In this document: piece by piece, positions 43,056-50,923 of the stretch
Layout of the letters: every line of letters starts with the position of its first letter
Numbering within the stretch: the stretch's first letter is position 1
Origin: Rhodanobacter_A agri
GTDB lineage: Bacteria; Pseudomonadota; Gammaproteobacteria; Xanthomonadales; Rhodanobacteraceae
Direction: 5' to 3'
Length of the DNA stretch: 64,000 nt
Assembly: GCF_044904705.1 (NCBI RefSeq)
Contig: NZ_JADIKL010000002.1
Span: forward strand, 186,001-250,000
Translations under genes and position numbers: made by a program
Notes under the pieces: model-generated
Database searches by the model: none
The model's input: only the letters and a program-made list of their open reading frames with translations
What the model was told of the DNA's origin: nothing

Positions 43056-45497
43056 TCACCGCTTCAACGGGGCCTCGGTGCGGGACTCTCTCAGGCCACC
43101 GCCGTCGCCCGGGCCCGGCCCGACTCCGTCATCCATCCCGCGAATCTCCTGCGCCGACAGCACCCGGTTCCATACCTTCAACTCATCCATCGCACCGCGG
43201 AATCCGCCGGCCCGGCGCAAGGGGAAGAACAACGTCTGCACCAACCGCTTGTGCTCCTTCTTCTCGCCATTGAATTGGATGTAGGCGTCGTAAAGGTGGT
43301 CGTGCAGGACGCCGTTCACGTAGAGATCGGTGCCGCGGCTGGTTCCGGTGATGACGATGTGTGTCCAGGTATTGGCCGGGACGCTGTAGTCGAAGCTGAA
43401 ATCGTAGCCGTCGCGCGAGAAACCGAGCTTGTCGGTCGCGCCCTGCCTGAGCTTGAGCTGCGAATTGGCGGAGCGGAACAGCATGGCGTCGTCGGCGTTG
43501 CGGGACGAGGGATTGATCCAGAACGAGACGGTGTAGTCGTAGCCGATCTCCTCGTACGGCAGGGTGGCGTAGCTGTCCGCGCCGCCGAAACGCAGGCCAT
43601 GACCCGAGACGCCCTTGCCATAGCCCGATCGATGCAGGCGCACGTTGCGCGAGGGATGGTCGAAGTCGAAGGCGAGGGTGCCGGCTTTCATTCGGCCGCG
43701 GAGGTTGAGGCCGGGGCCTTCGCCGACGCCACGGCTCAGCGCGGCGAAGTGTTCGTAGTCCATGTCCGTGTTGGCGCCGTTCCACATCTTCTGCGCCAGC
43801 ACCTGCAGCGCCGGGAATACCCGGTCGTTGACGTCCTTCTCGCTGATGCCGTTTCCGATGATGTCGTTCCACACCGCGAAGGACCCGCCGACGATGGCCG
43901 GATCCCCGGGAAGGAAGCTGACGTTGCCCACCATGTCCGGCGTCCAATCCCTATAGAGCTTCGGAAGATCGAGATAGTCGTTGTAGTAACCGGCCGCGGG
44001 GACGATGTAGAGCCAGTCGTCGGGGCTGCTGATCTGCGGATAGCCAAGCTGCTTCATGACCACCGGGTCCGCATAACCGTTGTACCAGGTGTCCATGGTG
44101 ACGTTGTCCGTGGTCACCGGCGTGGTGCCGCTGGCCCAGGTCAGCGCTCCCCACATGCGGACCTTTTTGCCGTAGCTGCCGACGAATCGGATCATGCGAT
44201 CGGTGTAGGCGCGAAACGCTTCGGCATCGGCCTTGGCGTACTCGTCGGTGCCGATGTCCACCACCGGGCCGGTGAAGACCGGATGCGGGCCGGCCAGGTA
44301 TTCCCGGAAGATGTTTTCGACCATGGCGCTGGTCATGCGGTTGTGCAGGTCAAGGTGGTCCAGGCCGAACTTCGCGCTGCCGATATCGGGGCGCGCGCGC
44401 GTCAGGGCCAGCGCGTGCGCCGGCGTGTCGATCTCCGGCACGATGCGCACGCTACGGTCCATCGCCATTCGTTGCAGTGCCCGGAATTCCGCCTTTGTGT
44501 ATGAACCGTCCTTCGCGGTCAGCTGGGGGTAGGTGTCGTTTTCCAGCCGGAATGCGGCATAGACCTCATGCCAGTCCTTGCCGGTGAGCTTCTGCGATCC
44601 GTTGTCGTTGAGATGGATCTGGAAGTCGTTCAATTTGTAGTAGGACAGCAGCTTCACGTAGTCGCGCAGAAAGCGCATGCGGAAGAATTTCCTCGCCACG
44701 TCCAACACGAGTCCGCGCACCGCGAATTCGGGATAGTCGCGCGCGGTGCCTTGCGGTATGCGCGGCGAGCGCTCCAGCAACTGCAGCAAGGTGCGCGTGC
44801 CCCAGAACGCGCCCTGGTAGGCGGTGGCGCTGACGGTGACATCCTTGCCGATGGCCAGGTAGTAGCCCTCCGCGCCAATGGACGCGTCCGGCTGCTTGAG
44901 CGAAAGGCGAATGTCTCCGGGGCCGCCGGCGTGGTCGACGATGGACAGCGTGCGGCCGGTGAGCTCGCGCAGGTCCTGTTGCAGGACCTTGGCCAGCTTG
45001 AGCAGCTCTGGCCGATGCCCTGCGCCGATGACGATGCGCGACGAGGCGCGAAGGCGGAAATCCCCTTCGCCTCCGTACCATTCCTTCAGCGCAGGAATGA
45101 CGAACGGCTTCGCGTTGACGCCCGCATCGGCATGGATGCCGGGTGCCACGATGGTCTTCGACAGATCGGCGGCCTTGGTCCCCGGTGTCGAACGCTTGAA
45201 GTAGAGCGTCACACTGGTCGCCACCAAGGGAGCGTGCACCGAGCCCGAAGCGTCCACGATGGGAAGGTGATCGCTGCCGGCGAGGCTGAGGGCGCCGTCA
45301 CTGTCCTGCGTCGTCGTCGCGATTTTGCCGGCCACGATGTGGATGTCAGTGGCGTCCTGTGCGATCGGTGCCGGACGCGGATCGGGGCGCGCAATAACCG
45401 GAGCCAAGAGCATCGCAGCCACGAGAAACGCCAGGCCAGTCCATCGCCTTCCGGTATCTGCACATCCCCCTGAGCTGCACGGCATCGCGAACTCCAT
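43056..45497 (-). CDS. Secreted GH20 beta-N-acetylhexosaminidase with C-terminal LamG domain
   Basis: 813 residues. Signal peptide (WTGLAFLVAAMLLAPVIARPD), a GH20b-like N-terminal domain (about 130-255: LLKLAKVLQQDLRELTGRTLSI), then the GH20 barrel: RGLVLDVARKFFRMRFLRDY, PEIDTPAHALAL and the catalytic pair D418-E419 in VVDIGTDEYAKAD. A LamG/concanavalin-like domain (about 625-790: YDYTVSFWINPSSRN ... THIVITGTSRGTDLYVNG) follows, probably a carbohydrate-binding module. GH20 enzymes remove terminal beta-GlcNAc/GalNAc by substrate-assisted catalysis. Within 5 kb of the N-glycan operon, where this activity would fit. ATG 45497 is chosen over a TTG at 45500. Confidence 0.9.
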   Translation of the reverse strand: MEFAMPCSSGGCADTGRRWTGLAFLVAAMLLAPVIARPDPRPAPIAQDATDIHIVAGKIATTTQDSDGALSLAGSDHLPIVDASGSVHAPLVATSVTLYFKRSTPGTKAADLSKTIVAPGIHADAGVNAKPFVIPALKEWYGGEGDFRLRASSRIVIGAGHRPELLKLAKVLQQDLRELTGRTLSIVDHAGGPGDIRLSLKQPDASIGAEGYYLAIGKDVTVSATAYQGAFWGTRTLLQLLERSPRIPQGTARDYPEFAVRGLVLDVARKFFRMRFLRDYVKLLSYYKLNDFQIHLNDNGSQKLTGKDWHEVYAAFRLENDTYPQLTAKDGSYTKAEFRALQRMAMDRSVRIVPEIDTPAHALALTRARPDIGSAKFGLDHLDLHNRMTSAMVENIFREYLAGPHPVFTGPVVDIGTDEYAKADAEAFRAYTDRMIRFVGSYGKKVRMWGALTWASGTTPVTTDNVTMDTWYNGYADPVVMKQLGYPQISSPDDWLYIVPAAGYYNDYLDLPKLYRDWTPDMVGNVSFLPGDPAIVGGSFAVWNDIIGNGISEKDVNDRVFPALQVLAQKMWNGANTDMDYEHFAALSRGVGEGPGLNLRGRMKAGTLAFDFDHPSRNVRLHRSGYGKGVSGHGLRFGGADSYATLPYEEIGYDYTVSFWINPSSRNADDAMLFRSANSQLKLRQGATDKLGFSRDGYDFSFDYSVPANTWTHIVITGTSRGTDLYVNGVLHDHLYDAYIQFNGEKKEHKRLVQTLFFPLRRAGGFRGAMDELKVWNRVLSAQEIRGMDDGVGPGPGDGGGLRESRTEAPLKR

Positions 45498-45969
45498 CAA
45501 TAAACGAAAGAATTGTCAGGCTGTTTGTTCGCCATTGAAGCATTATCGAAATAAAACGAAAACATCTGTGGCGAAATTCATGGATGGGCGCCCTTCGGGC
45601 AGATGCGTTCGCGATACGCCGGTCGGGTCGCTTTCCACGGACGTGCAGCAGGCCCGCCCCCATGACGCAAACGGCCGGCAATCGGATGTATGGCAATCGG
45701 ATGCATGTCGATACGTGTGTCTACTCGGCCGCACCCAGCGATGCGCTCGATGTGTTGCGGGTCGCCGGGCGGCGCGGCGTTCGAGGTTCCGGCTGGCACC
45801 TCGCCATGGTTGATCGTCAAGGTGCTGTGGCGTCGCGGGCGATGGTGAGCCAGGAGGTTGCGCCGCCTCTACCGTGCCAACGGCGTTCGCCCGCGTGCCG
45901 TTGGCTGGATTTCACAAGCGGCATGGTCTGATGGGCGGCGCGATTTCCGCCACGGCCACGGATACCCCC
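45498..45969. other. Divergent intergenic region, with a 15-bp tandem repeat
   Basis: 472 bp between the GH20 gene and the serine hydrolase gene. The first 60 bp are A/T-rich and probably hold the GH20 promoter (GATAAT read on the minus strand). GGCAATCGGATGTAT and GGCAATCGGATGCAT stand in tandem at 45677-45706. No convincing gene: short ORFs here are low-quality. Confidence 0.5.
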
Positions 45970-47928
45970 ATGAATCGTCCGCTCCGCCTGTTTCTCTGCC
46001 TGTTCCTGTCGATGCTCGCGACGGTGGCGGCGGCGCAGATCGAGATTCACCCGCTGGCGGAACACGCGCCACCCAAGCCGTCGCCGTTGGGCGCGCGCCA
46101 GCTCGGTGCAGACGATGCGGCGGCGTGGCTGGACGGCCTGATGCCGTACGGACTGAAGAAAAACGGCCTTGCCGCCGCGGTGGTGGTGATCGTGAAGGAT
46201 GGCCAGGTGCTGCTGGCGAAGGGCTACGGCCATGCTGACGTGGCAGCAGGCAAGCCGGTCGATCCGGCTACCACGCTGTTCCGGGTGGGTTCGATCTCCA
46301 AGCTGTTCACCTGGACGGCGGTGATGCAGCTGGTGGAGCAGGGCAAGCTCGACCTCGATGCGGACGTGAACCGCTATCTCGATTTCAAGATACCGCCGCG
46401 CGACGGCAAGCCGGTGACGTTGCGCGAGCTGATGACGCACACGGCGGGTTTCGAGGAGACGATCAGAAACCTGTTCGCCAGCGATGCGCAGCACTATCTC
46501 GGCAACGCGGCGTGGGTGAAGGAGTGGGTGCCCGAACGCGTGTATCCACCAGGCGAGCTGCCTGCGTATTCCAACTACGGCGCGGCGCTGGCGGGCTACA
46601 TCGTGCAGCGGGTGTCCGGTCAGCCGTTCGACGATTACGTCGAGCAGCACATCCTGCAGCCGCTGGGCATGCAGTACGCCAGTTTCCGCCAGCCGCTGCC
46701 ACCGGCGTTGGCGCCGCATATGGCGTTGAGCTATGCGGACGCCGACACGCCCCGGCCGTTCGAGCTGGTGAATGCGGCGTCGGCCGGCGCGCTGTCGGCC
46801 AGCGGCGAGGCGATGGCGCGCTTCATGCTCGCGCAGCTGCAGGGCGGCAGCTACAACGGCGCGCAGATCCTCTCGCCCACCACGCTGCACCAGACGCAGG
46901 ACTACAGCCGCGCCGCGGTACCCGGGCTGCGGGCGATGGCACTGGGCTGGTACCACATGGATCGCAACGGCCAGGTCATCCTCGGCCATGCCGGCGACAC
47001 CCAGTGGTTCCACAGTGAGCTGGCACTGTTCCCGCAGCAAGGCGTGGGCGTGTTCGTCGCCATCGACGGCGACGACGACGGCGGCCTGCGCAAGCAGTTG
47101 CTGGACGGCTTCGCCGACCGCTATTTCCCGGCGCCGCCGGAAGTGCCGCAGCCCGCGCTGGCGAGTGCACGCAGCGATGGCGCCTTGTTGGTGGGGCGTT
47201 ACGCCAGCAGTCGTACCTCGGTGTCGAACTTCATGGCGATGCTCGGCCTGTTCTCGCAGGTACGCATCGCGCAGGATCGCAACGGCGATCTGGTGACCCC
47301 GGATTTCCACGATCTCGCGGGCCGGCCGCAGCACTGGCGCGAGGTGGCGCCGTTCCAGTGGCGCGAGGTCGGCGGGCAGGACCGCCTGGGCGCGCTGGTC
47401 GAGCATGGCCAGGTGCGCTGGCTGTCGATCGATGCGGTGTCGCCGGTGATGGTGTTCCTGCCGGTGCCGGGCTGGCGCTCGGCGGCGTGGAACCTGCCGT
47501 TGCTGGCCGTGATCGTGCTGGTGCTCGCGCTGGCCGCGCTGCTGTGGCCGGTCGCCGCCCTGGTGCGGCGGGCCTGCGGCAAGCCGTTCGCACTGCCGGC
47601 CCGGGCGAGGCTCTGGTATCGGCTGAGCCGTGCGGCGGCGATCGTCCAGCTACTGTTCTATGCCGGCTGGCTCTGGGTGCTGCTGCGCCTGCAGGCGGAC
47701 ATTGCGAGCATGACCAGCGGCTTCGACGGCGTCCTGCGCCTGATCCAGTGGCTGGGCCTGCTGGCGGTGGCGGGCATCGCGGCAGCGGCGATGAACGCCT
47801 GGCATGCGTGGCGCGTTCCCGGCAGCTGGTGGCGCAAGCTCAACAGCCTCGCCCTGCTGCTGGCCTGCCTGACCACGCTGTGGTTCATCGGCAGCCTGCA
47901 CCTGCTGGGCCTGCACCTGGACTATTGA
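45970..47928 (+). CDS. Serine hydrolase of the beta-lactamase/class C PBP family with membrane tail
   Basis: 652 residues. Signal peptide (LFLCLFLSMLATVAAAQ), then a class C-like serine hydrolase domain with S108-x-x-K111 (GSISKLF), Y200-S-N202 and a HAGD motif (VILGHAGDTQWF) in place of KTG. The C-terminus carries about four membrane segments (LPLLAVIVLVLALAALLWPVAAL, AAAIVQLLFYAGWLWVLL, LGLLAVAGIAAAAMNAW, LALLLACLTTLWFIGSLHLL). Members act as D-amino-acid amidases, esterases or peptidases; substrate unknown. The long form suggests a periplasmic domain tethered to the inner membrane. Start 45970 fits the signal peptide. Confidence 0.88.
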   Translation: MNRPLRLFLCLFLSMLATVAAAQIEIHPLAEHAPPKPSPLGARQLGADDAAAWLDGLMPYGLKKNGLAAAVVVIVKDGQVLLAKGYGHADVAAGKPVDPATTLFRVGSISKLFTWTAVMQLVEQGKLDLDADVNRYLDFKIPPRDGKPVTLRELMTHTAGFEETIRNLFASDAQHYLGNAAWVKEWVPERVYPPGELPAYSNYGAALAGYIVQRVSGQPFDDYVEQHILQPLGMQYASFRQPLPPALAPHMALSYADADTPRPFELVNAASAGALSASGEAMARFMLAQLQGGSYNGAQILSPTTLHQTQDYSRAAVPGLRAMALGWYHMDRNGQVILGHAGDTQWFHSELALFPQQGVGVFVAIDGDDDGGLRKQLLDGFADRYFPAPPEVPQPALASARSDGALLVGRYASSRTSVSNFMAMLGLFSQVRIAQDRNGDLVTPDFHDLAGRPQHWREVAPFQWREVGGQDRLGALVEHGQVRWLSIDAVSPVMVFLPVPGWRSAAWNLPLLAVIVLVLALAALLWPVAALVRRACGKPFALPARARLWYRLSRAAAIVQLLFYAGWLWVLLRLQADIASMTSGFDGVLRLIQWLGLLAVAGIAAAAMNAWHAWRVPGSWWRKLNSLALLLACLTTLWFIGSLHLLGLHLDY

Positions 47929-48259
47929 GGCCGGTAGGGCGGCAGTTTGTGAGGAGTACGGTTTGGATCGGTTGAAGCCTGTTTCCCGGGACGGCTGATT
48001 CCGCGTTTTGCAGTGCGGCATGCACCCTGGCGGCATGGGTGATAGCTTGCGGATGGATCGATCTAAATCGATGGTGGCGCGCGACTGACCTGGCCTCTGA
48101 ACGGCTGCGGGCAGCCGTCTGCGCGGCTGGCAAAGGTTCCGCCGAGACGAAACCTTTGCCAGCGCCATCGACCGACTGAGACGTGAGGGGAAGGGCGATG
48201 GTCAAGCGAAGGACAAGACACCGGCAGGTTTTGCGCGCATCGCGCACCGGTGGTGCAGC
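47929..48259 (+). promoter_or_regulatory. Leader region of the N-glycan glycosidase operon
   Basis: 331 bp without a gene. It contains a 17-bp block TTGCAGTGCGGCATGCA (48008-48024), an operator-like site TGGATCGATCTA (48054-48065) within ATCGATCTAAATCGAT (48057-48072), and a perfect 13-bp leader hairpin GCTGGCAAAGGTT / AACCTTTGCCAGC (48126-48138 / 48151-48163). Block and operator recur before the TonB receptor at 59150. TAGCTT at 48042 is a possible -10. Confidence 0.65.
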
Positions 48260-50923
48260 GTGAGCGCGCTGCCTGCCGTGACCAGACCGGATCGGAGCCA
48301 CCGACTCCCCGCGCTGCTTTGCGCCCTGGCCCTGCTGCTGCCGGGCTGGAGCCGCGCCGAGGCGTTGCACACGCAGTCGCTCGATGCCGGCTGGCAATTC
48401 CGGCTCGCGCCCGGCGACAGCCATGTCCCGGCTCATCCGCGCGCCGCGCAATGGCTGCCCGCTACCGTGCCAGGCACGGCGCAGACCGACCTGCTGACTG
48501 CGAAGCTGGTAGCCGATCCGTTCTGGCGCGACAACGAAGCGAAGATCCAGTGGGTGGGCCTGTCCGACTGGCAGTACCGCAGCAGTTTCATCGTCGACGC
48601 AGCCACCTTGGCGCGCAACCATGTGGAGCTGGTGTTCGACGGTCTGGACAGCTTCGCCGACGTCACACTCAACGGCCACAAACTGCTGGCTGCCGACAAT
48701 ATGTTCCGCCGTTGGCGGGTGCCGGCGAAGGCGTGGCTGCACGCGGGGGCGAACACGCTGGAAGTCACGCTGCATTCGCCGATCGCACGCCTGCAGCCGT
48801 GGCTGCTGAAGCAGCCGTATGCCTTGCCGGGCGAGTTCGACTCGGCCTTCGGCGACGAGCCGGAGGGCAAGCAGACCGCGAACTACGTGCGCAAGGCCGC
48901 CTACCAGTACGGTTGGGATTGGGGCCCGCGCATCGTCACCGTGGGCATCTGGAAGGACGTGAAGCTGGAGAGCTGGGACGCGCTGCGCCTGGCCGGCTTC
49001 CATATCGCGCAGCCGAAGGTCACGGCAGACGTCGCGGAATTGCAGGCGCAGCTCGACATCCAGGCTGACGCCGCTGGTGCGGCCACGGCGACGCTGCGCT
49101 GGCGCGCGCCGGACGGCACCACGCAGTCGCTGCGGCGCGACATCGCGCTGCAAGCCGGCGACAACCACATCGACCTGCCCTTGCGCATCGACCACCCGCA
49201 ACGCTGGTGGCCGGTGGGCTACGGTGCGCCGAACCTGTACGACTTCCATGTCGACGTCGCGCTGCACGGCGAGGTCGTGGCCGGCGCAGATCGCGAAACC
49301 GGCCTGCGCAGCGTCGAGTTGCGCCGGCAGAAGGACCAGTGGGGCAAGAGCTTCGAATTCGTGGTGAACGGCGTGCCCATCTTCGCCAAGGGCGCCAACG
49401 TGATTCCGATGGACAGCTTCCCGAACCGCGTCACCACGGCGCGCATCGACGCGATGCTGCAGTCCGCGCGCGACGCCAACATGAACATGCTGCGCATCTG
49501 GGGCGGCGGCTATTACCTGGAGGATGCGTTCTACGCCGAGGCCGACAAGCTAGGCCTGATGGTGTGGCAGGACTTCATGTTCGGCGGTGCGATCACGCCT
49601 TACGACAAGGCGTTCCGCGACAACGCGCGCATCGAGGCGACCGAGCAGGTGGATCGTCTGCGCGATCATCCGTCCATCGCCGTGTGGGTCGGCAACAACG
49701 AGGTCGAAACCGCTTGGGAGTCCTGGGACACCAGCCTGGACTTCCAGGCCAAGCAGGGGAAGGCCGAGAGTCAGCGCGTCGAGCAGGGCATGCGCGAGCT
49801 GTTCGACCACACGCTGCGCGACGTGGTCGCGTCGCGGTCGCCCGAAGTGCCGTACTGGCCGAGCACGCCAAGCAGCGACTACGACGGCAAGGCGAATGTG
49901 CTGGACAACGGCGACTACCACTACTGGAACGTCTGGTCGGGCAAGGCGCTGCCGGCCAGCGCGTATCTCGACGTCACGCCGCGTTTCCAGTCCGAATACG
50001 GCCTGCAGTCCTTCCCGGCGATGGCGACGCTGCGCAGCGTGCTCGATCCCTCCGACCTTTCCATCGACTCCCCGGTGCTGCGCGCGCACCAGAAATTCGA
50101 CAAGGGCAAGGGCAACCAGCGTCTGCTGATGTACGTGGAGCGCGAGTACGGCAAGCCGAAGGACTTCGCCTCGCTGGTCTACCTGAGTCAGGTGATGCAG
50201 GCCGAGGGCATCCAGCTTGCCGCCGAACACCTGCGCGCCTCGCGGCCGCAGAGCATGGGCTCGATGTACTGGCAGCTCAACGACGTGTGGCCCGGCGCCA
50301 CCTGGGCCAGCATCGACTACTACGGCCGCTGGAAGGCGCTGCAGTATCACGCGAAGCGTTTCTACGCGCCGCTGCGCGTGGTGGCGATCCGCAAGGGCGG
50401 CCATGCGCAGGTGTCGCTGGTATCCGACCGCACCGAGGCGTTCGACGCCGAACTGCGCGTGCGCGTGCTCGACATGGCTGGCAAGACGCTGTGGGAGCGC
50501 ACGCAGCCCGCGCACGTGGCGGCGCTGGCCAGCACGCCGGCCGGCGATTACACCGACGCACAGCTGCTGCGTGGCGCCGATCCGCGCCACACGGTGGCCG
50601 TGTTCGAGCTGCTCGACCACGGCAAGTCGGTCTCGCGCCACCTGCTGTACTTCGACGATGCGAAGAATCTGGCGCTGCCCGACCCTGGCCTGAAGGCGGA
50701 GCTTTCCGCCGATGGCCACCGCCTGGTGGTGAGCGCGCAGCATCTCGCGCGCGAAGTGTGGGTGGATTTCGGCGATCTCGATGCGCGCCTGTCCGATAAC
50801 GCTTTCGACCTGCTACCCGGCGAGTCGGTGACGTTGCATGTCGACAGCGCGGCCGATGCGGCGGCACTGCAGCATGCGCTGACGGTGCGCAGCCTGTATG
50901 GCGCTACGGTAGGTACGCCGTGA
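48260..50923 (+). CDS. GH2 beta-mannosidase, exported
   Basis: 887 residues starting with GTG. Signal peptide (LLCALALLLPGWSRAEA), a jelly-roll sugar-binding domain (LDAGWQFRLAPGDSH ... VPGTAQTDLL), immunoglobulin-like domain and the GH2 barrel. Acid/base E481 in WVGNNEVETAW and nucleophile E579 in FQSEYGLQSFP; DSAFGDEPEGKQTANYVRKA and YQYGWDWGPR are typical of beta-mannosidases rather than beta-galactosidases. It would cleave the core Man-beta-1,4-GlcNAc bond of N-glycans. First gene of the operon; GTGA overlap with the GH3 gene. Confidence 0.93.
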   Translation: MSALPAVTRPDRSHRLPALLCALALLLPGWSRAEALHTQSLDAGWQFRLAPGDSHVPAHPRAAQWLPATVPGTAQTDLLTAKLVADPFWRDNEAKIQWVGLSDWQYRSSFIVDAATLARNHVELVFDGLDSFADVTLNGHKLLAADNMFRRWRVPAKAWLHAGANTLEVTLHSPIARLQPWLLKQPYALPGEFDSAFGDEPEGKQTANYVRKAAYQYGWDWGPRIVTVGIWKDVKLESWDALRLAGFHIAQPKVTADVAELQAQLDIQADAAGAATATLRWRAPDGTTQSLRRDIALQAGDNHIDLPLRIDHPQRWWPVGYGAPNLYDFHVDVALHGEVVAGADRETGLRSVELRRQKDQWGKSFEFVVNGVPIFAKGANVIPMDSFPNRVTTARIDAMLQSARDANMNMLRIWGGGYYLEDAFYAEADKLGLMVWQDFMFGGAITPYDKAFRDNARIEATEQVDRLRDHPSIAVWVGNNEVETAWESWDTSLDFQAKQGKAESQRVEQGMRELFDHTLRDVVASRSPEVPYWPSTPSSDYDGKANVLDNGDYHYWNVWSGKALPASAYLDVTPRFQSEYGLQSFPAMATLRSVLDPSDLSIDSPVLRAHQKFDKGKGNQRLLMYVEREYGKPKDFASLVYLSQVMQAEGIQLAAEHLRASRPQSMGSMYWQLNDVWPGATWASIDYYGRWKALQYHAKRFYAPLRVVAIRKGGHAQVSLVSDRTEAFDAELRVRVLDMAGKTLWERTQPAHVAALASTPAGDYTDAQLLRGADPRHTVAVFELLDHGKSVSRHLLYFDDAKNLALPDPGLKAELSADGHRLVVSAQHLAREVWVDFGDLDARLSDNAFDLLPGESVTLHVDSAADAAALQHALTVRSLYGATVGTP

